From NCBI RefSeq assembly GCF_002090075.1, contig NZ_BBRI01000002.1, forward strand, positions 1,116,001 through 1,180,000: DNA of 64,000 nt, in the 5' to 3' direction. Position 1 is the stretch's first letter. The number at the start of each line of letters is the position of its first letter. Source of the DNA: Demequina sp. NBRC 110052 (GTDB lineage Bacteria; Actinomycetota; Actinomycetes; Actinomycetales; Demequinaceae). Both the position numbers and the translations under genes were made by a program. Positions 43,537 to 51,966 of this stretch are shown here, piece by piece. Below the pieces are notes generated by a model. It had not been told where the DNA came from. It did no database searches and saw nothing but the letters and a program-made list of their open reading frames with translations.

Positions 43537-44463
43537 ATGACTGATGTCACCACCGCCACCGTGGCTCCACCGCGGCCCACGACCCTGGACACGCTCGAGT
43601 CCGAGGGCATCCACATCATCCGCGAGGCAGTCGGCGGCGCACGCAAGCCCGCGCTGCTGTTCTCCGGCGGCAAGGACTCCGTAGTGGTGCTTCACCTCGC
43701 CGCCAAGGCGTTCTGGCCCGCGCGCGTGCCCGTGGAACTGCTGCACGTGGACACCGGGCACAACTTCCAGGAGGTCCTCGACTTCCGCGACCGCACGGTC
43801 GAGCGACTCGGCCTGCGCCTGCAGGTCGCGAGCGTGCAGGACTACATCGACGACGGGCGCCTGCGCGAGCGTCCCGACGGCACCCGCAACCCCCTGCAGA
43901 CCGTCCCCCTGCTGGACGCGATCGCCGGCCACGGCTACGACGTGGTGCTCGGCGGCGCGCGACGCGACGAGGAGAAGGCGCGCGCCAAGGAGCGCGTCGT
44001 CTCGCTCAGGGACGAGTTCGGCCAGTGGGACCCGCGCAACCAGCGCCCCGAGCTGTGGAACCTGTACAACTCCCGCCACCTGCCGGGCCAGCACGTGCGC
44101 GTGTTCCCCCTGAGCAACTGGACCGAACTGGACGTGTGGCGCTACATCGAGCGCGAGGGCATCGAGCTGCCTGGCCTGTACTACGCGCACGAGCGCGAGG
44201 TGTTCCAGCGCGACGGCATGTGGCTCACCCCGCACCACTCGGTGCGCGTGAGGGAGACAGACACGATCGAGACGCGCGTGGTCCGCTACCGCACCGTGGG
44301 CGATGCGAGCTGCACGGGAGCCGTCGAATCCTCGGCGGCCACCGTCGACGAGGTCATCGCCGAGGTCGCCGCGACCCGCATCACCGAGCGCGGCGCCACG
44401 CGCGCCGACGACCGCCTCACCGAGGCCGCCATGGAGGACCGCAAGAAGGAGGGCTACTTCTGA
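43537..44463 (+). CDS. cysD: Sulfate adenylyltransferase subunit 2
   Basis: Catalytic subunit of ATP sulfurylase, forming APS from ATP and sulfate. The product is 308 residues. It has the PP-loop FSGGKDSVVVLHLAAKAF, LLHVDTGHNFQEVLDFRD, GGARRDEEKARAKER and the C-terminal SLRDEFGQWDPRNQRPELW. The ATG follows GTAAGG. The stop overlaps cysN by one base. Confidence 0.96.
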   Translation: MTDVTTATVAPPRPTTLDTLESEGIHIIREAVGGARKPALLFSGGKDSVVVLHLAAKAFWPARVPVELLHVDTGHNFQEVLDFRDRTVERLGLRLQVASVQDYIDDGRLRERPDGTRNPLQTVPLLDAIAGHGYDVVLGGARRDEEKARAKERVVSLRDEFGQWDPRNQRPELWNLYNSRHLPGQHVRVFPLSNWTELDVWRYIEREGIELPGLYYAHEREVFQRDGMWLTPHHSVRVRETDTIETRVVRYRTVGDASCTGAVESSAATVDEVIAEVAATRITERGATRADDRLTEAAMEDRKKEGYF

Positions 44464-45863
44464 TGGCCACGGAGATCATCGCCACCCCGTCCCTGCTGCG
44501 CTTCGCCACCGCCGGCTCGGTGGACGACGGCAAGTCGACCCTCGTGGGGCGCCTGCTGCACGACACCAAGTCGATCCTCGCCGACGCCTACGAGGCGGTC
44601 GCGCGCGTGAGCCACGAGCGCGGCTCCACCGAGGTGGACCTCGCGCTGCTTACCGACGGATTGCGCGCCGAGCGCGAGCAGGGCATCACGATCGACGTCG
44701 CGTACCGCTACTTCTCCACACCCAGGCGGACGTTCATCCTCGCCGACTGCCCCGGGCACGTGCAGTACACCCGCAACACCGTCACCGGCGCCTCGACCGC
44801 CGACGCCCTGGTCGTGCTCGTGGACGCGCGCTATGGCGTCGTGGAGCAGACCCGGCGCCACCTCGCGGTGGCCTCGCTGCTGCGCGTGCCCCACGTGATC
44901 GTCGCGGTCAACAAGATCGACCTGCTCGACTACGCCGAGGCGCCGTACCGCTCGATCGCTCGCCACGTCGAATCGCACGCCGAAGCCCTCGGACTTCCCT
45001 CGGTCATCTCGATCCCCGTGAGCGCCCTGGTGGGCGACAACGTGGCCGTGCGCTCGGAGCAGACCCCCTGGTACGACGGCCCCACTGTGCTCGACGTGCT
45101 GGAGACCGCCCCATCGATCGACGAGGGAGCCGACGCTGTCGCCGCCGCGCATCGGCACGGCATCGCCCACCCCACCGCCGCCGACGCCGCTGCCGCCGAG
45201 CCCGGCTGGCGCCTGCCGGTACAGCTCGTGCTGCGCCCCCAGGACGCGGCCGTCGATCCTGCCTACCGCGAGTACCGCGGCTACGCCGGCCAGGTGGCCG
45301 AGGGCACCCTGCGCGTCGGCGACCACGTCGTGGTGCAGCCCTCGGGCCGCCGCACCACCGTCGCCGGCATCGATACGCCCGACGGGCCGCTCGAGTTCGC
45401 AGGTCCCGGCCGCTCAGTCGCGGTGCGCCTGGCCGACGACGTGGACGTCTCACGCGGCGACCTGCTCGCCTCCGCATCGGACGCGTCTGGTGCCGTGAAG
45501 GCCTTCGCCGCGCACGTCGCATGGCTCGCCGAGCGGCCGCTGCGCGTGCGAGACCGCGTGCTCGTCCAGCACGGCTCCGCCACGGTGCAGGCGATGGTCA
45601 CGTCGATCGACGGCGTGCTCGACATCGGCCTGCCAGGAGGCACGCTCGACGCCTCCATCAAGGAGGGTCACGAGTTGCTGCTCAACGACATCGGCGTGGT
45701 GCGACTCCAGCTCGCCGCGCCGCTCGCCATCGAGGACTACGGCCACCGCCGACGCACGGGCGCGTTCGTGCTGATCGACCCGCAGGACGGAGCCACCTTG
45801 GCCGCAGGCACCGCCCGCGACAAGGCTCTCGGAGTCACCGGCGACGCGTACGTGAGCATCTGA
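44463..45863 (+). CDS. cysN: Sulfate adenylyltransferase subunit 1 (GTPase)
   Basis: GTPase subunit that drives APS formation by CysD. The product is 466 residues from ATG 44463. It contains the P-loop GSVDDGKST (18-26), EQGITIDVAYRYF, DCPGHVQYTRN (G3) and VNKIDLLD (G4), then two EF-Tu-like beta-barrel domains. There is no fused C-terminal APS kinase (CysC), in line with an APS reductase pathway. A short Ala/His-rich stretch (VAAAHRHGIAHPTAADAAAA) between the G domain and first barrel looks like a lineage-specific insertion. Confidence 0.95.
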   Translation: MATEIIATPSLLRFATAGSVDDGKSTLVGRLLHDTKSILADAYEAVARVSHERGSTEVDLALLTDGLRAEREQGITIDVAYRYFSTPRRTFILADCPGHVQYTRNTVTGASTADALVVLVDARYGVVEQTRRHLAVASLLRVPHVIVAVNKIDLLDYAEAPYRSIARHVESHAEALGLPSVISIPVSALVGDNVAVRSEQTPWYDGPTVLDVLETAPSIDEGADAVAAAHRHGIAHPTAADAAAAEPGWRLPVQLVLRPQDAAVDPAYREYRGYAGQVAEGTLRVGDHVVVQPSGRRTTVAGIDTPDGPLEFAGPGRSVAVRLADDVDVSRGDLLASASDASGAVKAFAAHVAWLAERPLRVRDRVLVQHGSATVQAMVTSIDGVLDIGLPGGTLDASIKEGHELLLNDIGVVRLQLAAPLAIEDYGHRRRTGAFVLIDPQDGATLAAGTARDKALGVTGDAYVSI

Positions 45864-46666
45864 TGGGAGGTGCGGTCGCCCTCACCGAGGCAGGGCAGGA
45901 GTTCGTGCGGCGCGGCCGCACCCGGCTCGCGCTGCAGCCCACCACGCTGGACATCGCTCCCGGCGAGTTCGTGGCGGTCGTCGGCCCGTCCGGGTGCGGC
46001 AAGTCGACCTTGCTGGACCTCGTCGCCGGGCACGCCACACCCGCCACCGGCACCGTGACCGTCGACGGCACCCCCGTCACCGGCCCGGGGCCCGACCGCA
46101 TGCTCGTGTTCCAGGAGCACGCACTGTTCCCCTGGCTCAGCGTGCAGGAGAACGTCGAGTTCGGGCTGCGCGCCGCCGGCGTGCCGGAGGCCTCGCGTCG
46201 GTCCGTCGCGAGCGAGTGGATCGGGCGCGTGGGGCTAGCCGATGCGGCTCGGCTTCACCCGCACGAGCTCTCCGGAGGCATGCGTCAGCGCGCCGCGCTC
46301 GCGCGCGCGTTTGCGCTCAAGCCCCGCGTGCTGCTCATGGACGAGCCGTTCTCCGCGCTCGACGCGCCCTCTCGTGACCGCCTGCACGTGGAGCTCCAGG
46401 AGCTGTGGCGCGAGACTGGGACCACGCTCATCTTCGTCACGCACAACGTGCGCGAGGCCGTCACGTTGGGCGACCGCGTCATCGTCATGTCCTCCGGCCC
46501 CGGCCGCGTGATCGCGGACGTGCCCATCCAGCTCGCCCGCCCCCGCGTCGTCGAGTCGCGCCAGGTCGTGGACCTCGCGCAGCACGTGCGCGGGCTGCTC
46601 GACGCTGCCGACCAGATGGGCATCACGACGCCCCGCGAGGGACGGGACGGCTATGTCAGCATCTGA
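45863..46666 (+). CDS. ABC transporter ATP-binding protein (SsuB/TauB/NrtD-like)
   Basis: A 267-residue ATPase for uptake of a sulfur oxyanion, most likely a sulfonate. Walker A is GPSGCGKST, the Q-loop LVFQEHALFPWLSVQENVEFGLR, the signature HELSGGMRQRAALARAF, Walker B VLLMDEPFSALDAPSRD, and the His switch FVTHNVREAVTLGDR. These match the sulfonate/nitrate/taurine subfamily. The start overlaps the cysN stop by one base; the stop lies inside the permease gene (14-bp overlap). Confidence 0.92.
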   Translation: MGGAVALTEAGQEFVRRGRTRLALQPTTLDIAPGEFVAVVGPSGCGKSTLLDLVAGHATPATGTVTVDGTPVTGPGPDRMLVFQEHALFPWLSVQENVEFGLRAAGVPEASRRSVASEWIGRVGLADAARLHPHELSGGMRQRAALARAFALKPRVLLMDEPFSALDAPSRDRLHVELQELWRETGTTLIFVTHNVREAVTLGDRVIVMSSGPGRVIADVPIQLARPRVVESRQVVDLAQHVRGLLDAADQMGITTPREGRDGYVSI

Positions 46667-47459
46667 AACCGCCCGACGCCGCGGACGCTTCACCTCCGGA
46701 CCTTTCCCCATGCTTGTGGCGGGGTTGGCGCTGGTGGTGCTGTGGTGGCTCGCGTCCCTCGTGGCCCCCACGCTGCCCGACCCGGCGGCGACGTTCGCCG
46801 AACTCGGCTCGATGATCGCGGATGGTCGCGCGTGGTCTCTGCTGTGGCGCACCACCGTGTTCATGGCGGTGTGCTTCGCGGTCGCTGTGATGCTCGGGGT
46901 CTCCGCCGGTCTGCTGTTGGGCGCGCGCGGGTCGCTCGACCGCGCGCTCTCGCCCTATCTCGCGGCGTTGCAGGGCATGCCCACCTCGATGTGGATCCCC
47001 GTCGCAGCGATCGTGCTCGGCACCGAGATCTGGTCGCTCGCCGCCGTCGTCTCGCTGGGCGCCGTGCCTGCGATCATGCTGGCCACGCGTACCGCGGTAA
47101 AGGGCGTCCCGCCTCTGCTCGTGAGGGCCGGGCGCACCCTGGGCGAGTCAGGCTTCTCACTCATCCGCCGCGTCGTCCTGCCCGCCGCAGCGCCCGGCAT
47201 CCTCACCGGCGTCGAGCTCGGCTGGTCCATCGCGTTCCGCTGCCTCGTGGCCGGCGAGATCTTCTCCGGTGCGCTGTCCGGCACCGGCATCGGCGATGTC
47301 ATCTCCCGCTCCCGTGAGACCGGCGACCTGACCGAGATGATGGCCACGATCCTCATCGTGCTCGCCTTCACCGTGCTCGCCGATCGCCTCGCATTCGCCC
47401 GCGCTCATGCGCGACTCCGGGAGTCCCGCGGACTGGTGGACGCAGGCCTGCCGCACTGA
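46653..47459 (+). CDS. ABC transporter permease (SsuC/TauC-like)
   Basis: A 268-residue membrane protein with about six helices and the EAA-type loop LVRAGRTLGESGFSLIRRVVLPAAAPGILTGVELGWS, typical of sulfonate/taurine/nitrate permeases. With the preceding ATPase it makes the membrane part of an importer. The substrate-binding lipoprotein normally encoded with such a pair is not in the operon or elsewhere in the window. Confidence 0.92.
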   Translation: MSASETARRRGRFTSGPFPMLVAGLALVVLWWLASLVAPTLPDPAATFAELGSMIADGRAWSLLWRTTVFMAVCFAVAVMLGVSAGLLLGARGSLDRALSPYLAALQGMPTSMWIPVAAIVLGTEIWSLAAVVSLGAVPAIMLATRTAVKGVPPLLVRAGRTLGESGFSLIRRVVLPAAAPGILTGVELGWSIAFRCLVAGEIFSGALSGTGIGDVISRSRETGDLTEMMATILIVLAFTVLADRLAFARAHARLRESRGLVDAGLPH

Positions 47460-47529
47460 GCCAGCCACCGCGTCGGGCATGGCCAGTAGCCACCACGGCG
47501 GCACCCCGGCCGAGTGGTTGACTGGGCGA

Positions 47530-48480
47530 GTGACCGACTCCCTCGACCGCCGCGGGCTGGCCCTGGGGGCCGGCGCCTACCTCGTATGGGGCCTGTTCCC
47601 GCTGCTGATGCACGCGCTGGAGCCGGCGTCGGCGATTGAGATCACCGCGCAGCGCGCCATCTGGTCGCTGCTCGTGTGCGCCATCATCGTGGCGTTCGTG
47701 CGGGGCTGGCGACGGGTGCTCGCAGTGCTGCGGTCGCCGCGCACGCTAGGCATCCTCGCACTCGCCGCCGCGCTCATCGCCACCAACTGGCTTATCTACG
47801 TGTTCGCGGTCGTGACGGACCGCGTGAACTCCGCCTCGCTCGGGTACTACATCAACCCCCTGGTGCTCGTCGCCCTGGGCGTGTTCGTGCTCGGGGAACG
47901 ACTGCGGCGGCTGCAGATCGTCGCGGTGGCCATCGCCTCGGTGGCGGTGGCGGTCATCGGCGTCGAGATGGGCGGGCTGCCGTGGATCTCGCTGGCGCTC
48001 GCGTTCTCCTTCGGGCTGTACGGGCTGATCAAGAAGCGCGTCTCCGTGGACCCGATCACGGGGCTCACGGTCGAGACACTGGTGATCGCGCCGTTCGCGC
48101 TCGTGGGTCTGTGGTGGCTGTCGTCGTCCGGGGAACTGACGTTCGGTGCGCGCGGGTCCTCGGGGCTGGGGGTCGGGCACGACCTGCTGCTCGCCTCGAC
48201 CGGCGTCTTCACCGTGGGCGCGCTGCTGCTGTTCGGAGCGGGTGCGCAGCGGCTGCCGCTCAACGTCACCGGGCTGCTGCAGTACATCGCGCCCACCATG
48301 ATGTTCATGCTCGCGGTGTGGCACTTCGGCGAGCCGATGCCCGCAGGGAGATGGATCGGCTTCGTGCTCGTATGGGCCGCGCTGATCGTCCTGACGCTGG
48401 ATGGCTTCCGCGCCGCACGTCGACCGCGTGCGCTGCGCGATCCCGACGAGGCCGAGGTGGAGCCGGCCGAGCCGGTCTAG
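47530..48480 (+). CDS. rarD: RarD-type EamA transporter
   Basis: A 316-residue membrane protein with ten predicted helices, DMT superfamily, RarD branch: GAGAYLVWGLFPLLMHALEP, AQRAIWSLL, NWLIYVFAVVTDRVNSASLGYYINPL, and ALAFSFGLYGLIKKR. RarD is linked to chloramphenicol sensitivity in Pseudomonas; physiological substrates are poorly known. I start at GTG 47530; an ATG at 47479 is possible but adds low-complexity sequence. In the convergent gap that follows (48481-48644) I see only small hairpins (48531-48553, 48619-48634). Confidence 0.88.
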   Translation: MTDSLDRRGLALGAGAYLVWGLFPLLMHALEPASAIEITAQRAIWSLLVCAIIVAFVRGWRRVLAVLRSPRTLGILALAAALIATNWLIYVFAVVTDRVNSASLGYYINPLVLVALGVFVLGERLRRLQIVAVAIASVAVAVIGVEMGGLPWISLALAFSFGLYGLIKKRVSVDPITGLTVETLVIAPFALVGLWWLSSSGELTFGARGSSGLGVGHDLLLASTGVFTVGALLLFGAGAQRLPLNVTGLLQYIAPTMMFMLAVWHFGEPMPAGRWIGFVLVWAALIVLTLDGFRAARRPRALRDPDEAEVEPAEPV

Positions 48481-48644
48481 CGCGCACTTCACCTCGATAC
48501 TCCCGCCGCCACCCGGCAGTGTGAACCAATGTCAGCGCGACTCGCCGCGTGACGGCGCCTCCGACCTTGGACTCACCGGGGTGTCGGTAGCAGATCTGGT
48601 TCGCACTGTTGAGACGGGCTTCGGGCTATCCGAAGCGTCACCGG

Positions 48645-50207
48645 TCAGGGCTCGAGCGCGAACCACATCCACGTCATCGTGTCCGTCGTCGCACCCTCGC
48701 CGTAGAGGATCACCGGCTGCGCATCCGCGGACACAGGCTGCGCCGCGTCAACGCACGGGATCACCGGTGCGTCGTCATACAGCACCGCGTCCCCCTGCAC
48801 GGGGCCGTTGAGCCCCTCTCCGAACCATATGTCGACCGGCTCGAAGCCCGCGACCAGGCGCCGTTGCCCCTCGATGCTCGTGTGATCGAGCACACCGACG
48901 ATGAGCCCTGCGTCGTTCACCCACACTGGCGCCTGATACTGGTGGACGCCCTGCTCGCCTTCGCTCGACGAGTCCCCAACTCCGTAGCTTCCCTCCCAGC
49001 CCGGACTCGCGACGTCCGCCCACTCGTAGTCCGGGAAGATGCCGTTCGGCACGGTGAATGTGACGATCGTCGCGCCGGACCCGTAGTCGCGCTGCCCCTG
49101 GTGCTCCTCCTCCCACACGATGCCGTCGACTCGGCGCACCTCATCGACCTGACGCTCGAGCGCCGGATCGAGCGGAGCCCCACACTGGAACGCCGCTGAC
49201 TCCGGACCCGTGAGGTAGGGATCCCAGGAGTAGGACTCGTCCACGTCGGGCGGCACGTTCGCGAATGTGACCGGTCGCCACTCGGACGTGTTCTCGCCGC
49301 ACACCGCGTCGTAGCTTGCCCCCGCCGCGCGCGTCGAGACGATCTCGTACGGCTCCTCTCCCGGGATGGAGATCCTCGTCGTCACGCGCACCACGTCACT
49401 GAGATCGTCGATCACCTCGACAGGTCCGTTCAAGAGGAGCGGCTCGCGCGTCACGGTCCCGTCCTCGCGCTCAACAGTGCGCCAGACACGCGTGTCGTGG
49501 TCGACGTCGCCGAGCGCCACACCGAAGGCGTACTGCCGCAGGAAGCCGTCATGCACCAGTCCAGCAAGGCCCGCACTCAGGCCCGCTGGCGTCTGGTCCG
49601 GTACGTCGGTGGTCCACTCCCACCACAGCTCGGTCGGATCCTCCACCACCTGCGGAGTCTGTGCCGCCGTGACATCGACGACCACGCGATCGGCGAAGGT
49701 GCCCGTGTCAGCGTCGAGCCACTCGTCGAGCCACAGGTCCCTGAATACGAGGACGGGCATCTCATCATCGTCATAGCGCCAGGCCTGAATCGGGCTCTCG
49801 TCGTAGCCCAAGTCGCTCCAGCGTCGCACCTCGTCGTCGTCGTGATCACGCACGATGTCGATCAGCTCACCGTTCGCGCGGTGATACACGCCGGTCTCAG
49901 TCTCGAGATTCAGGTAGGCGCGACCGTAGTACTGCGAACCCGCGAGTGCTTCGACTCGCGGCAGCGGATACTCGTCGAGGTTGCACATCCCCTCGAAAGC
50001 GGCGGACTGCTGCTCATCGGGTCCGAGAGCCGCGACCGCGCCCGCGGCGACGGCACCTACGGCGATGGCGGCGGCCGCGACCGTGCCGCCCGCCCGCCAC
50101 GCGCGTCGGCGACGAACCGCCGCCACGGTGCGCCCCGCGTCGGGCGTGACGAGCACCGCCTGGTGCTCGCCGTGCGCGTTCTTGAGGGCGTCTCCCAACT
50201 CGCTCAT
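48645..50207 (-). CDS. Single-pass exported protein coupled to an ECF sigma factor (putative anti-sigma/sensor)
   Basis: A 520-residue protein with a short cytoplasmic N-terminus containing TVAAVRRRRAWRAG (27-40). One transmembrane helix follows (about 40-62, Ala/Val-rich), then some 455 residues outside the cell. No domain of the ectodomain is recognised. It is acidic with many Trp and Asp residues and four Cys (around 74, 321, 354 and 490) that could form disulfides. The start overlaps the sigma factor stop (ATGA), the usual layout of sigma/anti-sigma pairs, but no zinc-binding HxxxCxxC anti-sigma motif is present. An anti-sigma or envelope-sensing role is inference. Confidence 0.7.
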   Translation of the reverse strand: MSELGDALKNAHGEHQAVLVTPDAGRTVAAVRRRRAWRAGGTVAAAAIAVGAVAAGAVAALGPDEQQSAAFEGMCNLDEYPLPRVEALAGSQYYGRAYLNLETETGVYHRANGELIDIVRDHDDDEVRRWSDLGYDESPIQAWRYDDDEMPVLVFRDLWLDEWLDADTGTFADRVVVDVTAAQTPQVVEDPTELWWEWTTDVPDQTPAGLSAGLAGLVHDGFLRQYAFGVALGDVDHDTRVWRTVEREDGTVTREPLLLNGPVEVIDDLSDVVRVTTRISIPGEEPYEIVSTRAAGASYDAVCGENTSEWRPVTFANVPPDVDESYSWDPYLTGPESAAFQCGAPLDPALERQVDEVRRVDGIVWEEEHQGQRDYGSGATIVTFTVPNGIFPDYEWADVASPGWEGSYGVGDSSSEGEQGVHQYQAPVWVNDAGLIVGVLDHTSIEGQRRLVAGFEPVDIWFGEGLNGPVQGDAVLYDDAPVIPCVDAAQPVSADAQPVILYGEGATTDTMTWMWFALEP

Positions 50208-50737
50208 CGGCTCCTCCTGGTGGTCACAAGGTCCACGACATCGGGCTCGGGCCCGGGATCCTCCACGCCCAGCATCGGCGCCAGCCGTGCCGTCGCGTCG
50301 TGGAGGTAGCGCTTCACGGTGCCCTGCGCGAGCCCCAGTTCGTGGGCGATCTGCGGCACCGAGAGGTCGTCGAAGTAGCGCATCACCACGCACGCCTGCT
50401 CGCGCGGGCTCAGGCTGCGCAGCGCCCGGCGCACGTCGAGCCCTGCGTCGAGGTCAGCGGGTGCGGGCTCCCGCTCGAAGGACCGGGTACGAGTCCTGTC
50501 TGCGGCACCACGGCGTCGGGCACGGTCGATCGCGAGCGTCGGCATGGTGCGGCGCACGTAGGCCTCGGCATGATCCAGATCGGCGAGGCGCCGGGGACGG
50601 CTGAAAACCTTCACGACCGCGTCATGCAGCAGGTCCTCGGCGTCGCCGTCGCGTCCCACGAGCATCGCGGCATACGCCGTCAGGCTGCGCCCGCGCTCGC
50701 GCATCAGCTGCTCGACGAGCTCCTGCCAGTCCCCCAC
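50204..50737 (-). CDS. ECF-type RNA polymerase sigma factor
   Basis: A 177-residue group 4 sigma factor from GTG 50735-50737 after AAGGGGGA. Region 2 is YAAMLVGRDGDAEDLLHDAVVKVF; region 4 has LSPREQACVVMRYFDDLSVPQIAHELGLAQGTVKRYLHDA. The linker is short and basic ([15 protein letters not shown]). It resembles the SigE-like family of actinobacterial ECF factors. It is coupled to the downstream exported protein, and a candidate self-recognised promoter precedes it. Confidence 0.9.
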   Translation of the reverse strand: MGDWQELVEQLMRERGRSLTAYAAMLVGRDGDAEDLLHDAVVKVFSRPRRLADLDHAEAYVRRTMPTLAIDRARRRGAADRTRTRSFEREPAPADLDAGLDVRRALRSLSPREQACVVMRYFDDLSVPQIAHELGLAQGTVKRYLHDATARLAPMLGVEDPGPEPDVVDLVTTRRSR

Positions 50738-50765
50738 GGGTCCCCCTTGTCGGTCCTCACCCTGT

Positions 50766-50793
50766 CACACGCGACAGGGGCACGAAACGTTGG
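50766..50793 (-). promoter_or_regulatory. Candidate ECF promoter of the sigma factor operon
   Basis: On the minus strand CCAAC (50789-50793) and CGTGTG (50766-50771) are 17 nt apart, a pattern of AAC-type -35 and CGT-type -10 used by many ECF sigma factors. A 7-bp dyad, CCCTGTC/GACAGGG (50760-50766 and 50773-50779), overlaps the -10. Autoregulation is inferred. Confidence 0.35.
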
Positions 50794-50940
50794 GGTCCCC
50801 GCAACAGTCCGCACGGATTCAGATCCGACGCGCCGGCAACGGCCATGCCCGACGCCGGGGTCGCCGGGGTGTCGCGCCAGGTTCCGTGCGGAGTGTCCCC
50901 ACGGATGGGGAGGGGTTGGTCGGGGAAGGGTCAGGGTGTG

Positions 50941-51960
50941 TCAGGCCGCGCGGGCGACCAGGGCGTCCGCGAAGGACAGCAGCGCGTCCTTGACCTCGCC
51001 CTCGGGCAGAGCGGCGATCGCGGCCTTCGCCTTCGCACTCCACTCGTGCGCCAGCGCGGCAGTCTGGTCGACCACGACGTGCGCGCGCAGCCGCTCGACC
51101 ACGGAGGCAAGCGCCTCGTCCGAGCTCAGGTCGCCGTCGATGTCGGCGAGGAGCGCCACGTCCGCCGCATGCTCCTCCTGTGTCACGTCCGCGCCCACGC
51201 CTGCGGCCACGCGCTTGCGAAGCAGCAGCACCGGCATGGTCGCGACTCCCTCACGCAGGTCGGTGCCTGGCGTCTTCCCGGACACTTCAGTGTCGGACCG
51301 GATGTCGAGCACGTCGTCAGCCAGCTGGAACGCGACGCCCGCAAGCTCGCCGTACTCCGTCACCTGACGCACTACCGAGGGGCCGCAGCCACCGAACATC
51401 GCGCCGAAGCGCGCTGACGTGGCGACGAGCGATCCGGTCTTGTCGGCGAGCACCTGGACGTAGTGCGCGACCGGGTCCTCGCCCTCGGCCGGTCCCACGG
51501 TCTCGTGCAACTGTCCGATGCACAGTCGCTCGAAGGTCGTCGCCTGCAGGCGGACCGCTTCGGGGCCGAGGCCCGCGACCACCACAGACGCCCGCGCGAA
51601 CAGCAGGTCGCCGGTGAGGATCGCGACCGAGTTTCCCCACACTTCGTGCGCGGCGGGAGCGCCCCGACGCGTCGGCGCCGAATCCATGACGTCGTCGTGA
51701 TAGAGCGTCGCAAGATGCGTCAGTTCGCACACGACCGCGGCATCGAGCACCTCGGGACGCGCACCCTCGCCCAGCTGAGCCGTGAGCAGCACGAGCATGG
51801 GGCGCAGGCGCTTGCCACCTGCATCGACCAGATGACGCGACGTCGCATCGGCAAGGCGATCCGACTGTGCGACGGCGTCGCGCAGGCGCTCCTCGACCAC
51901 CGCAAGCCGCGGGGTCAGCGCCTCCTCGAGGTTCGCGTTGCCGATGGGGAGCGCCGCCAT
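50941..51960 (-). CDS. Polyprenyl diphosphate synthase
   Basis: Trans-prenyltransferase making the long isoprenoid chain of menaquinone. The product is 339 residues. Both aspartate-rich motifs are present: YHDDVMDSAPTRRG (first DDxxD) and FQLADDVLDIRSD (second). GGKRLRPMLVLLTAQ is another family signature. It lies 6 bp after nuoN at the end of the complex I operon, a position seen in other actinobacteria, so quinone supply and complex I are co-expressed. Chain length cannot be read with certainty. Confidence 0.92.
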   Translation of the reverse strand: MAALPIGNANLEEALTPRLAVVEERLRDAVAQSDRLADATSRHLVDAGGKRLRPMLVLLTAQLGEGARPEVLDAAVVCELTHLATLYHDDVMDSAPTRRGAPAAHEVWGNSVAILTGDLLFARASVVVAGLGPEAVRLQATTFERLCIGQLHETVGPAEGEDPVAHYVQVLADKTGSLVATSARFGAMFGGCGPSVVRQVTEYGELAGVAFQLADDVLDIRSDTEVSGKTPGTDLREGVATMPVLLLRKRVAAGVGADVTQEEHAADVALLADIDGDLSSDEALASVVERLRAHVVVDQTAALAHEWSAKAKAAIAALPEGEVKDALLSFADALVARAA

Positions 51961-51966
51961 GACGCC

